Part shown: positions 9,470 to 22,686 of the stretch, one piece after another | Position numbering within the stretch: the stretch's first letter is position 1 | Layout: every line of letters starts with the position of its first letter | Assembly: GCA_029210325.1 (NCBI GenBank) | Contig: JARGPU010000001.1 | Span: 72,126 to 136,125 of the forward strand | Direction of reading: 5' to 3' | DNA from: Alcanivoracaceae bacterium | Lineage (GTDB): Bacteria; Pseudomonadota; Gammaproteobacteria; Pseudomonadales; Alcanivoracaceae | DNA length: 64,000 nucleotides | The notes under the pieces: model-generated | What the model was told of the DNA's origin: nothing | The model's database searches: none | Seen by the model: only the letters and a program-made list of their open reading frames with translations | Position numbers and translations under genes: made by a program

Positions 9470-10678
9470 ATGGAAAGACTGGTCAATAAACGCATCCTGC
9501 TGGGTGTGACAGGCGGCATCGCCGCCTACAAGAGTGCCGAGCTGGTGCGCCGCCTCCAGGATGCCGGCGCGGATGTGCGCGTGGTAATGACCAGCAGCGC
9601 CTGCGAATTCATCACTCCTCTGACCATGCAGGCTCTGTCAGGAAACCCGGTACACACCACCCTGCTGGACCCGGAGGCCGAAGCGGGCATGGGGCATATA
9701 GAGCTGGCTCGTTGGGCAGATCTGGTGCTGATTGCGCCGGCCAGCGCCAATTTCATGGCTCGACTGGCCCATGGCCATGCCAACGACCTGCTATCGACCC
9801 TGTGTCTGGCTACAGGCGCGCCGATAGCCATCGCCCCCGCCATGAACCAGCAAATGTGGGCGGATCCTGCTACTCAGCGCAATCTGTTGATCCTGCAAGA
9901 GAAAGCCATCCGTGTGCTGGGGCCCGCCAGCGGCAGTCAGGCCTGTGGTGATATCGGCCCAGGACGCATGCTGGAACCCGGCGAGCTGGCGCTGGCCGCC
10001 GCCGGCATGTTTGATCATCAGTTGCTTACCGGCCGGCATGTGGTGATCACCGCTGGCCCGACCCGCGAAGCCATTGACCCGGTTCGCTACATCACCAACA
10101 AGAGCTCCGGCAAAATGGGCTTTGCTCTGGCCGAAGCTGCAGCAGAGGCCGGCGCCCGCGTCACCCTGATCGCCGGTCCAGTCAATCTGCCAACTCCGAA
10201 CCGAGTACACCGCTCGGACGTGGTCCGCGCTCTGGATATGTATGAGGCCAGCCTCGACGCGGTCAATAAGGGCTGTGACATCTTTATCTCTACTGCCGCT
10301 GTGGCCGACTACCGCCCCATGGTCACCGCCGATCACAAGATCAAGAAATCCACAGAAGAAGTACACCTGACACTGATCAAAAACCCGGACATCGTGGCGG
10401 CCGTTTCTGCCCATGAGCGGCGCCCGTTTACCGTTGGCTTCGCCGCAGAAACTCGCGACGTGGTTAGCTATGCGCAGGGCAAGCTGGAAAACAAGAAGCT
10501 CGACATGATCGCCACCAACGACGTGTCCGGTAGCAACGTAGGCTTCAACAGCGATAACAATGCGGTCACGGTAATCTGGCCGGGCGGCCACAAGGTGTTG
10601 CCTTTGGCATCGAAAAGGCAGATCGCCAAGCAACTGATTGAGTTAATCGCCATCCGCCAGAACACTGGCAACCGATAA
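9470..10678 (+). CDS. coaBC: Phosphopantothenoylcysteine decarboxylase / phosphopantothenate-cysteine ligase
   Basis: A 402-residue bifunctional CoA biosynthesis enzyme. The N-terminal CoaC flavodoxin-like domain (about 1-190) has [10 protein letters not shown], the PAMNQQMW motif at about 123-130, and an active-site Cys in the [13 protein letters not shown] loop. The C-terminal CoaB domain has [18 protein letters not shown] and the GKMGFALA dimer loop, followed by the KIKK lysine segment. The ATG at 9470 gives the normal length. The frame is open further upstream, but that part overlaps antisense radC and lacks family similarity. It is 14 bases upstream of dut, as in many gammaproteobacteria. 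Confidence 0.96.
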   Translation: MERLVNKRILLGVTGGIAAYKSAELVRRLQDAGADVRVVMTSSACEFITPLTMQALSGNPVHTTLLDPEAEAGMGHIELARWADLVLIAPASANFMARLAHGHANDLLSTLCLATGAPIAIAPAMNQQMWADPATQRNLLILQEKAIRVLGPASGSQACGDIGPGRMLEPGELALAAAGMFDHQLLTGRHVVITAGPTREAIDPVRYITNKSSGKMGFALAEAAAEAGARVTLIAGPVNLPTPNRVHRSDVVRALDMYEASLDAVNKGCDIFISTAAVADYRPMVTADHKIKKSTEEVHLTLIKNPDIVAAVSAHERRPFTVGFAAETRDVVSYAQGKLENKKLDMIATNDVSGSNVGFNSDNNAVTVIWPGGHKVLPLASKRQIAKQLIELIAIRQNTGNR

Positions 10679-10692
10679 GTTCAGGAGTAGAA

Positions 10693-11145
10693 ATGGAGCT
10701 GCAGTTTCGGATTCTCGATCCACGGCTAGGTAACGAATTTCCATTGCCTGCCCATGCCACCGACGGCTCCGCCGGCCTCGACTTGCGTGCCATGGTTCAG
10801 GAAACCACCGTGTTGGCAGCCGGCCAAACCCAGCTGCTACCCACCGGCATGGCGATCTATATTGAAAACTCAGGCTATGCCGGCATGATTTTGCCGCGCT
10901 CCGGTCTGGGCCATAAACATGGCATCGTGCTGGGCAATCTGGTCGGCCTGATCGATGCTGATTATCAGGGCGAACTGATGGTGTCGTGCTGGAATCGTAG
11001 CCAGCAGCCATTCACCATTGAGCCGGGCGATCGCATTGCCCAGCTGGTGATCGTGCCGGTACAGCAAGTATCTCTACGTCAGGTTGAAAGCTTCTCCGCT
11101 AGCGAAAGAGGGGCTGGTGGATTTGGCCACAGCGGCCGGCGTTGA
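10693..11145 (+). CDS. dut: dUTP diphosphatase (dUTPase)
   Basis: A 150-residue trimeric dUTPase that converts dUTP to dUMP and keeps uracil out of DNA. The five family motifs appear in order: [23 protein letters not shown] with the catalytic Asp, GDRIAQLV, and the C-terminal [10 protein letters not shown] that closes over the base. A GGAG-like site precedes the ATG. It lies between coaBC and algC in a co-directional run. Confidence 0.97.
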   Translation: MELQFRILDPRLGNEFPLPAHATDGSAGLDLRAMVQETTVLAAGQTQLLPTGMAIYIENSGYAGMILPRSGLGHKHGIVLGNLVGLIDADYQGELMVSCWNRSQQPFTIEPGDRIAQLVIVPVQQVSLRQVESFSASERGAGGFGHSGRR

Positions 11146-11182
11146 GCAGACGCTGGAAATTGGTTTGAAGGGGGATCATTAG

Positions 11183-14588
<3,406 letters not shown>

Positions 14589-14598
14589 GTAAAGCCCG

Positions 14599-15189
14599 AT
14601 GAATGAGCAGGCACCCTCTCGCAAGGAACAGATTCTGCAGGCCCTGGCCCATATGCTGGAAGCCACCCCAGGCGGACGTATCACCACCGCCGGCCTGGCC
14701 CGGGAAGTAGGCGTGTCGGAAGCGGCGCTTTACCGGCACTTCCCAAGCAAGGCCAAGATGTTCGAGGGATTGATCGGCTTTATTGAAGACAGCATCTTCT
14801 CGCGGATTAACCGGATCATTCAGGAAACCCCTGATGCGCTATCTCAGGTAAGGCAGATGCTGCAATTATTGCTGGCCTTCACCGAAGGCAATCCTGGTAT
14901 CACCCGGCTGCTAACCGGTGACGCCCTGACCGGTGAGAACGACCGCCTGCGCCAGCGCATCGAGCAGTTTTACAGCCGAGTAGAAAGCCAGCTAAAGCAA
15001 GTACTGCGGGACGCCGAATTGAAGCAGGGCCTACGTACCCAAGCCACCCCCACTGTCACCGCCAACCTGCTGCTAGCGGCGGTAGAAGGCCGCATCGCCC
15101 AATTCGTTCGCTCGGGCTTCCGCGACACCCCAACCCGGGACTGGAATGACCAGTGGGGACTGCTAGAGGCAATCATCTTCAGGCAGTAA
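14599..15189 (+). CDS. slmA: Nucleoid occlusion factor SlmA (TetR family)
   Basis: A 196-residue DNA-binding protein that blocks FtsZ ring assembly over the nucleoid. The N-terminal TetR helix-turn-helix (TTAGLAREVGVSEAALYRHFPSKAKMF, about 35-60, read as two pieces) and the following FEGLIGFIEDSIFSRI helix are characteristic of SlmA rather than of drug-responsive TetR proteins. It is placed next to argB and near pyrE, as in several gammaproteobacteria. It is convergent with the DUF4124 gene, with only 17 bases between stops. Confidence 0.94.
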   Translation: MNEQAPSRKEQILQALAHMLEATPGGRITTAGLAREVGVSEAALYRHFPSKAKMFEGLIGFIEDSIFSRINRIIQETPDALSQVRQMLQLLLAFTEGNPGITRLLTGDALTGENDRLRQRIEQFYSRVESQLKQVLRDAELKQGLRTQATPTVTANLLLAAVEGRIAQFVRSGFRDTPTRDWNDQWGLLEAIIFRQ

Positions 15190-15206
15190 ACACAGGGCCG
15201 ACGCGC

Positions 15207-15836
15207 TTACTTACTGTCGTCTATTGCCTTGAGGCGACTGATAATCGGGGCGAAGTCCTCACCTACAGCAATAATGTCTTGCTCAAACTCGGCAATCTTT
15301 TCTTCCTGCTCGCGGATTTGCCGGGTATACAGGTCAATATTTCCCTGCACTACTTCCGGCACTGGCTTGCCCGCACGCTCGGCGGCCGCGGCCTTGGCCA
15401 CCTCCTCAGCGAGCTTGCTGTCAAGCTGGTTGATAATTCCCCGTGCGTAATCAATACCCAGCCGAAACGAGGACGTCTGCCGATCTCTGGCACGCTCCGC
15501 ATCAGCCGGGGTGGGGTACAAACGACGTAACTGGGTATCCTGATGACGAATTCGCATCTCTTCGCGCATCTTGAAACGCTCTTCCTCCGGGATTGCCGGG
15601 TCAACCACCTTCAGCACCCGCCCCCGATTATCAATCACCTCATAGCCGCTCTGAATCGCCTGCTCCGGCAAAACGCTGCTGATCATCAGGTTGCCATCGG
15701 CGGAGCGGAATCGGTACAGAGCACCCGGCGGTAAAGAATCAGCGTCACCGCCCGCGCCTGGCGGCCGCGCGTGTACGCCTGCTGCCAGAGGCATCAGGAC
15801 AACTAATATCAGAAACGTTGCAAGGCTATTTCGCAT
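15207..15836 (-). CDS. DUF4124-like exported protein
   Basis: A 209-residue secreted or periplasmic protein of unknown function. A signal peptide (NSLATFLILVVLMPLAAG, cleavage near HAR) is followed by a short DUF4124-like domain (GALYRFRSADGNLMISS, about 40-85). The rest is a long charged helical region likely to form a coiled coil (about 95-205, rich in E, K, R and Q). The gene starts right after pyrE. An ATG at 15836 is two bases past the pyrE stop, and a TTG at 15842 overlapping that stop is an alternative, so translational coupling is likely either way. Confidence 0.75.
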   Translation of the reverse strand: MRNSLATFLILVVLMPLAAGVHARPPGAGGDADSLPPGALYRFRSADGNLMISSVLPEQAIQSGYEVIDNRGRVLKVVDPAIPEEERFKMREEMRIRHQDTQLRRLYPTPADAERARDRQTSSFRLGIDYARGIINQLDSKLAEEVAKAAAAERAGKPVPEVVQGNIDLYTRQIREQEEKIAEFEQDIIAVGEDFAPIISRLKAIDDSK

Positions 15837-15838
15837 AA

Positions 15839-16483
15839 TCAAACGCCATACTGACGACGGTAATCCTGCATCTGCACCAGCTGCTGCTGCTGCGAGGGCT
15901 GCTCAGCGAGATACTGGATGATATCGGCAAGGCCGACAATACTGTGGACCGGCACGCCGAGAACTTGTTCAACTTCCTGGATTGCCGATAGCGCTCCCTG
16001 ACCCTTTTCCTGGCGATCCACTGCCACCAGCACTGCGGCCATCTGCGCCTCGGTCCTGGTAAACATTGCCGCCACCTCCCGGATGGCTGTACCTGCGGTA
16101 ATCACATCATCGATTACCAGCACCCGCCCTGCCAGTGGCGCGCCAACCAGCCAGCCACCTTCGCCATGGTCCTTGGCTTCCTTGCGGTTGAAAGCCCATG
16201 GCAGATCACGACCATGATGCTCAGCCAGCGCCACAGCAACCGCCGCCACCAGAGGAATTCCCTTGTAGGCCGGGCCAAACAGCATATCGAACTGCAGGTC
16301 GCTGGCAACAATGGCATCTGCGTAGTAACGCCCCAACGCCGCCAATGCCGCACCACTGTTGAAGGTACCGGCATTGAAGAAATAGGGACTCTGACGCCCT
16401 GACTTCAAGGTGAACTCACCAAATTTCAGGGCCCCGCGGGCCATGGCAAACTCAATGAACTGTGTCTTGTAGGCTTCCATCAA
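15839..16483 (-). CDS. pyrE: Orotate phosphoribosyltransferase
   Basis: A 214-residue enzyme that joins orotate to PRPP to form OMP in pyrimidine synthesis. The PRPP-binding motif [13 protein letters not shown] (about 118-130), the N-terminal [14 protein letters not shown] and the flexible-loop [13 protein letters not shown] are all conserved. The ATG directly follows the rph stop (adjacent bases), so it is translated in an rph-pyrE operon, the order known from enteric bacteria. Confidence 0.97.
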   Translation of the reverse strand: MMEAYKTQFIEFAMARGALKFGEFTLKSGRQSPYFFNAGTFNSGAALAALGRYYADAIVASDLQFDMLFGPAYKGIPLVAAVAVALAEHHGRDLPWAFNRKEAKDHGEGGWLVGAPLAGRVLVIDDVITAGTAIREVAAMFTRTEAQMAAVLVAVDRQEKGQGALSAIQEVEQVLGVPVHSIVGLADIIQYLAEQPSQQQQLVQMQDYRRQYGV

Positions 16484-17200
16484 TTACCAGCCCAATACCT
16501 GTTGTTGCTTTGTGACAATTTCGGCGATGCCATGTTCCGCCAGCGCCAGCATGCTGTTCTGCTGATCGCGGGTAAAGGGGGCGCCCTCAGCCGTGCCCTG
16601 CACCTCAATAAATCCGCCGTGCTGGTTCATCACCACATTCATATCCGTCTCGGCGTTGGAGTCCTCGTCGTAATCCAGATCCAGCACCGCTACTCCCTTG
16701 TACATACCAACGGACACGGACGCCACCAGCGACTGCAGCGGGTCTTCCTTGATGCGCTTTTTCTGCAGCAGATGGGTTAACGCATCCACCATGGCAACGC
16801 AGGCTCCGGAAATAGAGGCTGTGCGGGTGCCTCCGTCAGCCTGCAGCACATCGCAGTCGAGGGTAATGGTATTTTCGCCGAGCTTGCTCAGATCCACGGA
16901 GGCGCGCAGCGAACGGCCAATCAGACGCTGAATTTCCAGCGTCCGGCCGCCCTGCTGACCGCGACTGGCCTCGCGCTGATTGCGGGTATGGGTACTGCGC
17001 GGCAACATACCGTACTCTGCGGTCACCCAGCCCCGCCCCTTGCCCTTGAGAAAACGCGGCACGTTCTCCTCCACAGAGGCAGTGCACAGCACCTTGGTAT
17101 TACCGAACTCCACCAGCACGCTACCTTCGGCATAACGGGTGTACTGACGGGTGAAACGGATCTCGCGAAGCTGATCAGGCTGTCGGCCGGAAGGGCGCAT
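16484..17200 (-). CDS. rph: Ribonuclease PH
   Basis: A 238-residue phosphorolytic 3'-5' exoribonuclease that trims tRNA 3' ends. [33 protein letters not shown], the [14 protein letters not shown] segment and [10 protein letters not shown] are diagnostic. The late [16 protein letters not shown] acidic motif provides metal ligands. It is full length, unlike the frameshifted gene of E. coli K-12 laboratory strains. It is divergent from yicC across a 127-base gap that must hold both promoters. Confidence 0.97.
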   Translation of the reverse strand: MRPSGRQPDQLREIRFTRQYTRYAEGSVLVEFGNTKVLCTASVEENVPRFLKGKGRGWVTAEYGMLPRSTHTRNQREASRGQQGGRTLEIQRLIGRSLRASVDLSKLGENTITLDCDVLQADGGTRTASISGACVAMVDALTHLLQKKRIKEDPLQSLVASVSVGMYKGVAVLDLDYDEDSNAETDMNVVMNQHGGFIEVQGTAEGAPFTRDQQNSMLALAEHGIAEIVTKQQQVLGW

Positions 17201-17327
17201 TGAATCTGTCCTGGGTCGATGGGCGGGGCGCTATTGTAGACCACATGAGGAGCTTTCGGGGTGGTGAAAACGTACAGCATTCCTGCAGAGCTGTTAGAAT
17301 CGCCGCTTTGCACATCAGGGACCCGCC

Positions 17328-18191
17328 ATGATTTACAGCATGACCGCCTTTGCCCGGGTCGAGAAACAACTTGATGACGTCACTCTGATCTGGGAACTGA
17401 AATCGGTCAATCATCGCTATCTGGAGGTTAGTCCGCGGCTTCCGGAAGCGTTCCGCGACATTGAGGGGCCGCTGCGCGAGCAATGCCGCAAGGCTCTGGG
17501 ACGGGGCAAACTCGAGGTAGGCCTGCGCTATCAGCTAAAGGGCGGCGAAGGCGAGCTAACCCTGAATGAAGCCCTGGTGGAGCAACTTGCCAGCGCAGCC
17601 CGCAAGGTTGGCGATATCATGCGCCACCCCGCTCCGGTGGACATCACCTCGATTCTGCGCTTTCCCGGGGTTATGCAGGGCATGGAAACCGACCTGTCCG
17701 GGCATAGTAAAACTGCGCTGGCGTTATTGGCTGACGGCCTGAGTGCGCTAGCTGAAGCCCGAGCCCGCGAGGGCGAAATTCTCGCCGGCCTGATCAACGA
17801 GCGACTGGCGGCTGTTCTGGTGCAGGTTGAGCGGGTCCGCGCCGCCCTGCCGGCGATCCTCGATAGCCTGCGCGACAAGCTGAAAAAGCGCGTCGAGGAA
17901 GTGATTGCCAGCCCGGATGCGCAGCGTCTGGAGCAAGAAATCGTTATCCTTGCCCAGAAGATGGACGTGGCCGAAGAGCTGGACCGACTCATTGCCCATG
18001 TTGGTGAGGTGCGCCGCTCATTACAGGACGGTGGCCAGATTGGCCGCCGACTGGACTTCCTGATGCAGGAACTGAATCGCGAAGCCAATACGCTGGGCTC
18101 CAAATCCATTGATACCGAAACCACCCAGGCCGCCATCGAACTCAAAGTGCTTATTGAGCAAATGCGCGAGCAGGTCCAGAACATCGAGTAG
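17328..18191 (+). CDS. yicC: YicC family endoribonuclease
   Basis: A 287-residue YicC/YloC protein. It begins MIYSMTAFARVEKQ and has the conserved SVNHRYLEVSPRLPE segment. It closes with the family signature GRRLDFLMQELNREANTLGSK, then TTQAAIELKVLIEQMREQVQNIE. Members are endoribonucleases that affect sRNA and stationary-phase survival. A coiled-coil middle (about 130-240) is evident. It is the first gene of yicC-gmk-rpoZ, only 3 bases before gmk. Confidence 0.93.
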   Translation: MIYSMTAFARVEKQLDDVTLIWELKSVNHRYLEVSPRLPEAFRDIEGPLREQCRKALGRGKLEVGLRYQLKGGEGELTLNEALVEQLASAARKVGDIMRHPAPVDITSILRFPGVMQGMETDLSGHSKTALALLADGLSALAEARAREGEILAGLINERLAAVLVQVERVRAALPAILDSLRDKLKKRVEEVIASPDAQRLEQEIVILAQKMDVAEELDRLIAHVGEVRRSLQDGGQIGRRLDFLMQELNREANTLGSKSIDTETTQAAIELKVLIEQMREQVQNIE

Positions 18192-18194
18192 CCC

Positions 18195-18833
18195 ATGACC
18201 ATCATCAAAGGCACCCTGTATATCGTTTCGGCACCGTCTGGTGCCGGCAAAACCAGCCTGCTAGCCAAGTTGCTGGAGCGGTCCTCCACTCTTTGCCTGT
18301 CCATCTCACATACCACCCGGCCGATCCGGCCCGGTGAGACTGACGGGGTGAACTATCACTTTACCGATCGCGGCAGCTTTGTCCGGCTGGTGGAGCAGGG
18401 GCGCTTTCTTGAGCACGCAGAGGTATTCGGCAACCTGTACGGCACCTCAGCTGACTGGGTCAGTATGACCCTGAAGAGCGGCATGGACGTGATCCTTGAA
18501 ATCGACTGGCAAGGCGCCCAACAGATCCGCCGGTTAGTGCCTGAGACGGTTAGCATCTTCATACTGCCACCGTCCCTGCCGGTGCTGGCTGAGCGACTGC
18601 GCGCTCGCGGCCAAGACGGTGAGCAGGTTATCGCCCAGCGCCTCGCCGGCGCCCGTGACGAAATAAGCCACTATGGCGAATATGACTATCTGGTGGTCAA
18701 CGATGACTTCGAGCGAGCGCTGGCCGATATGGCCGCAATCATCCGCGCTGAACGTCAGCGCACCCCCCGCCAGGAGAATGGCAGAATCGCCCTGATCAGT
18801 GACCTGTTGTCCGGAGTGGCCCCGACACAGTAG
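18195..18833 (+). CDS. gmk: Guanylate kinase
   Basis: A 212-residue enzyme that phosphorylates GMP to GDP. The P-loop APSGAGKTSLL (about 11-21), the SISHTTRPIRPGETDGVNYHF GMP-binding segment (in two parts) and the ILEIDWQGAQQIR strand are present. It overlaps tightly with yicC (3-base gap) and is followed by rpoZ and spoT. This is the usual gmk-rpoZ-spoT nucleotide/stringent-response cluster. Confidence 0.97.
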   Translation: MTIIKGTLYIVSAPSGAGKTSLLAKLLERSSTLCLSISHTTRPIRPGETDGVNYHFTDRGSFVRLVEQGRFLEHAEVFGNLYGTSADWVSMTLKSGMDVILEIDWQGAQQIRRLVPETVSIFILPPSLPVLAERLRARGQDGEQVIAQRLAGARDEISHYGEYDYLVVNDDFERALADMAAIIRAERQRTPRQENGRIALISDLLSGVAPTQ

Positions 18834-18860
18834 AATCGCCGTCCGCTTAAGAGGTGACCT

Positions 18861-19124
18861 ATGGCTCGTGTAACTGTTGAAGACTGCCTGGAAAACATGG
18901 AAAACCGCTTTGAACTGGTTCTGGTGGCGGCTCGCCGCGCCCGCCAGCTACAGACCGGTGGCAAAGAACCCCGTGTCGCCTGGGAGAATGACAAGCCAAG
19001 TGTTGTCGCCCTGCGCGAGATCGCCGATGGCTTGGTAACCCGTGATTTCGTCGACAACGATAGCGAAGCCCGCCGCGACGCAATCGACGAACTTGCCCTG
19101 CTGACCGAGTCGTTCAGCAACTAA
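18861..19124 (+). CDS. rpoZ: RNA polymerase omega subunit
   Basis: An 87-residue omega subunit that helps assemble RNA polymerase and forms part of a ppGpp-binding site. [30 protein letters not shown] (two adjoining blocks) is diagnostic, with [13 protein letters not shown] further on. A strong GAGGTGA ribosome site precedes the ATG. It is followed by a 12-bp hairpin and then spoT. Confidence 0.97.
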   Translation: MARVTVEDCLENMENRFELVLVAARRARQLQTGGKEPRVAWENDKPSVVALREIADGLVTRDFVDNDSEARRDAIDELALLTESFSN

Positions 19125-19166
19125 GGCCCTGAGGGGATTGTAAAATCCTTTCTTTTTCAATAAGTC

Positions 19167-19192
19167 ATGACGCCTTCTTGAGAAGGCGTCAT
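19167..19192 (+). repeat. Perfect 12-bp inverted repeat between rpoZ and spoT
   Basis: Arms ATGACGCCTTCT and AGAAGGCGTCAT meet over two bases, effectively forming an 11-bp stem with a TTGA-type loop. No T-tract follows on either strand, so it is not a standard terminator. It could be an RNA processing site, a stabilising hairpin for rpoZ mRNA, or a protein-binding palindrome in front of spoT. Confidence 0.75.
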
Positions 19193-19254
19193 AGACAAAT
19201 TGCCACGCCCCTCCTAAGCTCCCAAGGGTCGACACACGAACCCTGAAGGCACGC

Positions 19255-21366
19255 TTGGCCACCATCCATAATCTTGTTAAACGGCTGAAAAGTTATCTGG
19301 ACGATGATCAGATCGCCCGGGTTGTCCGTGCCTATGAGTTCGCCGAGCGGGCCCACGAAGGCCAGTACCGGCGCAGCGGGGATCCCTATATCACCCACCC
19401 GCTAGCGGTGGCCAATATCCTTATCGATATGCACATGGACCATGAGAGCCTGATGGCGGCCCTGCTCCATGACGTGCTCGAAGACTGCGGCGTGGGCAAG
19501 GATCAGCTGGCCGCCCAGTTCAGCCCGGAGGTGGCCGAGCTGGTTGATGGTGTGTCGAAGATTGCCCAGATCAAGTTCGAATCAAAGGCCGAGCAGCAGG
19601 CGGAGAACCTGCGCAAGATGATGCTCGCCATGACCCGTGATATCCGCGTCATTCTGGTCAAGCTGGCCGATCGCCTGCACAACATGCGCACCTTGCATGT
19701 CATGCCACCAGAAAAACGTAAACGTATCGCCCTTGAGACCATGGAGATTTACGCGCCCATCGCCAATCGCCTGGGCATGTACAACATGCGCGTGGAGTAC
19801 GAAGATCTCGGCTTTAATGCCATCTATCCCATGCGCGCTCGACTGATTGCCAAGGCAGTCAAATCCGCTCGCGGTCATCGCAAGGAAATTCTCTCAACCC
19901 TTAAAGCGAGCATCGAAAACTGCCTGGAACAGGAAGGCATTGAAGCGCGAGTAATCGGCCGGGAAAAACACCTTTACAGCATCTACATGAAAATGAAAGA
20001 GCAGCAGAAAAGCTTTGCTGACATCATGGACGTGTATGGCTTTCGCATTATTGTTGACCGGGTGGACACCTGCTACCGGGTGCTCGGCGCCACGCATAAT
20101 TACTTCACGCCCATTCCCGGCCGTTTCAAAGACTACATCGCCATACCCAAGGCCAATGGCTATCAATCACTGCACACCACGCTGAAAGCTCGCTCCGGTT
20201 TGCCGCTGGAAATTCAGGTGCGCACCGAAGAAATGGAAGCGATGGCCAACAACGGCATCGCCGCCCACTGGCTATATAAAATTGACGACCCGGCCACCGG
20301 CAGCCCAACCCAAAGCAGAGCTCAGTCGTGGATGGGACGGCTACTGGAAATGCAGCAAAAAGCTGGCGACTCGATGGAATTTATCGAAAACGTCAAAGTG
20401 GATTTGTTCCCCGACGAGGTCTACATATTTACCCCTAAAGGCCAGATCAAGGAGTTACCGGCTGGCGCCACACCGGTGGACTTTGCTTACGCAGTTCATT
20501 CGAAAATTGGTAATACCTGTGTGGCGGCACGCATCGATGGTCAGCTTGCGGCGCTATCAACGCCATTGGAATCCGGCCAAACCGTACGCGTTATCACAGC
20601 GCCAAATGCCACGCCCAACCCGGCATGGCTTAACTTCGTTGTGACTGCCAAAGCACGCTCGACTATTCGCCACTTTCTAAAGAGCCAGCGCCATGAAGAG
20701 TCCGTGGAACTCGGTGAACGTCTTCTGGAAAAGGCATTGTCTGCATATGGCAAAACAATGAATGAGCTACCCGTGGAGAGAGTCGTATCTGAGCTAGCGG
20801 CGAACGGCTATACCTCTTTCGACGAATTGCTCGGCGAGATCGGCATGGGCAATCGACTGGCTCCGCTGGTGGCGCGCAAGCTCCTAGGCGGCCGCGGAGA
20901 GGAGCCCACCCCTGGCGAGGAGCGCAAGCCGATCGCTATCCGCGGCACAGAAGGCCTGCTGGTCAGTTATGCCAAGTGCTGCCACCCACTACCTGGCGAC
21001 CATGTTCTGGGCCACCTCAGCGCCGGGCGTGGCATCGTGGTACATCGCGATAACTGCAAAAATGTTCTGGCCGAGCTGCGAAACAATCCGGAAAAATGTA
21101 TCGCGCTAGGCTGGGAGCCGGGGGTTGATCATGAATTTAGCGCCGCCCTGCGTATCGAACTGATCAACAAAAAAGGCGTGCTAGCGACATTGGCAACACT
21201 CCTTTCCGAACAGGGCTCCAATATTGAAAATATCAGCATGGCGGAAAAAGATGCCACACTGACTGTCATCAATGCAATCATCATGGTTCACGATCGCATT
21301 CATCTGGCCAGGATCATCAAGAAGCTGCGCATGCTGTCCAACGTGATCCGCATCCAGCGGCTCTGA
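19255..21366 (+). CDS. spoT: Bifunctional (p)ppGpp synthetase/hydrolase
   Basis: A 703-residue RelA/SpoT protein (E. coli SpoT has 702). The HD hydrolase domain has HDVLEDC at about 72-78. The synthetase domain contains YGFRIIVD at about 260 and KDYIAIPKANGYQSLHTT. The TGS domain (about 385-450, DEVYIFTPKGQIKELPAGAT), the CCHPLPGD zinc-finger-like region (about 578-585) and the C-terminal ACT domain (about 628-703) follow. The hydrolase residues are intact, so it should degrade as well as make ppGpp. The start is a TTG (MATIHNL..., matching family N-termini) with AGG upstream; there is no in-frame ATG nearby. A rare start codon may limit expression. Confidence 0.94.
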   Translation: MATIHNLVKRLKSYLDDDQIARVVRAYEFAERAHEGQYRRSGDPYITHPLAVANILIDMHMDHESLMAALLHDVLEDCGVGKDQLAAQFSPEVAELVDGVSKIAQIKFESKAEQQAENLRKMMLAMTRDIRVILVKLADRLHNMRTLHVMPPEKRKRIALETMEIYAPIANRLGMYNMRVEYEDLGFNAIYPMRARLIAKAVKSARGHRKEILSTLKASIENCLEQEGIEARVIGREKHLYSIYMKMKEQQKSFADIMDVYGFRIIVDRVDTCYRVLGATHNYFTPIPGRFKDYIAIPKANGYQSLHTTLKARSGLPLEIQVRTEEMEAMANNGIAAHWLYKIDDPATGSPTQSRAQSWMGRLLEMQQKAGDSMEFIENVKVDLFPDEVYIFTPKGQIKELPAGATPVDFAYAVHSKIGNTCVAARIDGQLAALSTPLESGQTVRVITAPNATPNPAWLNFVVTAKARSTIRHFLKSQRHEESVELGERLLEKALSAYGKTMNELPVERVVSELAANGYTSFDELLGEIGMGNRLAPLVARKLLGGRGEEPTPGEERKPIAIRGTEGLLVSYAKCCHPLPGDHVLGHLSAGRGIVVHRDNCKNVLAELRNNPEKCIALGWEPGVDHEFSAALRIELINKKGVLATLATLLSEQGSNIENISMAEKDATLTVINAIIMVHDRIHLARIIKKLRMLSNVIRIQRL

Positions 21367-21408
21367 ACAGCTATTTTTCTGCCACGACTGAGGCACAGGA
21401 GATTTTTC

Positions 21409-21795
21409 ATGCCCAATCGCTCAATTATCTCGACCGAAAAAGCGCCGCGAGCAATCGGCACTTACTCACAAGCCGTCAAAGTTGGCGATACCGTTTATCT
21501 AAGCGGCCAGATACCGCTGGACCCGAAAACCATGATGCTTACCACGGGCGACATGGAAGCCCAGATCGTGCGTGTTTTCGAGAACCTGAAAGCGGTATGC
21601 GAAGCCGCAGGTGGCAGCCTGCAGCAGATCGCCAAGCTGAACATTTTCCTGATCGACCTGCAGCACTTCACTTTGGTCAATGAAGTGATGGCGCGTTATT
21701 TCGAGCAGCCCTACCCGGCCCGTGCGGCCGTTGCTGTCGCAGCGCTACCCAAGGATGCGCAGGTGGAAATGGATGGCGTGATGGTGATCGACTGA
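21409..21795 (+). CDS. ridA: RidA family reactive imine deaminase
   Basis: A 128-residue RidA (YjgF/YER057c) protein that hydrolyses reactive 2-aminoacrylate-type enamines/imines, protecting PLP enzymes. The [18 protein letters not shown] start, [10 protein letters not shown], the [11 protein letters not shown] helix and the conserved [17 protein letters not shown] with its catalytic Arg are clear. AGGAG precedes the ATG. It follows spoT, as in Pseudomonas. Its target enzyme class includes IlvA, which is encoded at the other end of the window. Confidence 0.96.
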   Translation: MPNRSIISTEKAPRAIGTYSQAVKVGDTVYLSGQIPLDPKTMMLTTGDMEAQIVRVFENLKAVCEAAGGSLQQIAKLNIFLIDLQHFTLVNEVMARYFEQPYPARAAVAVAALPKDAQVEMDGVMVID

Positions 21796-21796
21796 T

Positions 21797-22615
21797 CTAT
21801 ATCAGCGGAGCGTAGCCGCTGCGATAATCCGGGTAGCTCAGCCGGTAGTTGCCCTCTTCGATAAACCTGCTGCGAATCCTCCTGCCGGGGGCAATATCAG
21901 GCTCTGCCAGGCCAATGGGCAATCCAGTTTGCGCCGCGATCCAGTTAAGCACCGCAACGTTTATCGCCGGCGTTGCATCCGTGCCAACCACAACTGGCCA
22001 CTGCATTTCCCCGCGCAACCAACCTTCGCCAATTTGATGCAGTAAGCCAACACAGTCCTGACTGTGAATGCGGTTAGTCCACTGCGGTGACGGCCCTTGA
22101 TCACCCTGACGAATAGCCTGCACCTGACGTAGCAATCTTTCCCGGCCCGGCCCATAGATCCCCGAAAAGCGCACAGCGGTGGACAGCGTTCGCAGGGAAA
22201 TCTCCTGCTCTGCCGCCAGCAGAATGCGGCCATTAAATGCTTCCGGCTTCGGTTCCTGTAACTCATCAGGCATGCCGCTTTGCTGTCCGTAAACCGCGGT
22301 GCTGGATACAAAAATCACCGGCGGCAACGGCTGCTGCTCGATCAAAGCATCTAGTAGCCGGGCAGGAGCCGTAAGATAAGCGGTCCGATAGCCGTTTTCA
22401 TCACGGGATGAGGGCGTCATGATGATGTATAGCAAATCGACCTGATCCGGTGGCAGCTGTACAGGATCGGAAAGCAAATCCTGAGCGTACAGGTCTACCC
22501 CGGCAGGCGACTCAGTGCGACGACGAATCCCACTGACTTGATGGCCTGCGGCCAGCCAACCCTGAGCCAGGGCCGACCCCAAACCACCCAAACCAGCGAC
22601 AAGAATATGCGCCAA
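21797..22615 (-). CDS. NAD-dependent epimerase/dehydratase family (SDR) protein
   Basis: A 272-residue extended short-chain dehydrogenase-like protein related to YeeZ. The N-terminal Rossmann motif is VAGLGGLGSALA (GxGxxG type, about 5-16). VIFVSSTAVYG at about 100-110 supplies the Ser and Tyr positions. The canonical YxxxK lysine is not evident, and the segment after AVYGQQSG lacks it. The substrate is unknown. It is convergent with ridA with a single base between the stops, and divergent from oxyR across 71 bases. Confidence 0.8.
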   Translation of the reverse strand: MAHILVAGLGGLGSALAQGWLAAGHQVSGIRRRTESPAGVDLYAQDLLSDPVQLPPDQVDLLYIIMTPSSRDENGYRTAYLTAPARLLDALIEQQPLPPVIFVSSTAVYGQQSGMPDELQEPKPEAFNGRILLAAEQEISLRTLSTAVRFSGIYGPGRERLLRQVQAIRQGDQGPSPQWTNRIHSQDCVGLLHQIGEGWLRGEMQWPVVVGTDATPAINVAVLNWIAAQTGLPIGLAEPDIAPGRRIRSRFIEEGNYRLSYPDYRSGYAPLI

Positions 22616-22686
22616 ATGCTCTCTCCACTTGCACGGTTAACTGTTACACTAATCCATAGTCAAACCCTATCAATATAAGGCCAACC

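Noticed and set aside
9791-10633. A 280-codon open frame on the minus strand inside coaBC
   Set aside because: It is a His/Gly/Arg-rich shadow of the coaBC codons with no recognisable domain and no ribosome site.
17531-18316. A 261-codon open frame on the minus strand across yicC and gmk
   Set aside because: Its composition is extremely rich in Ser/Arg/Ala, as expected from reading GC-rich codons backwards; two well-recognised genes occupy the plus strand.
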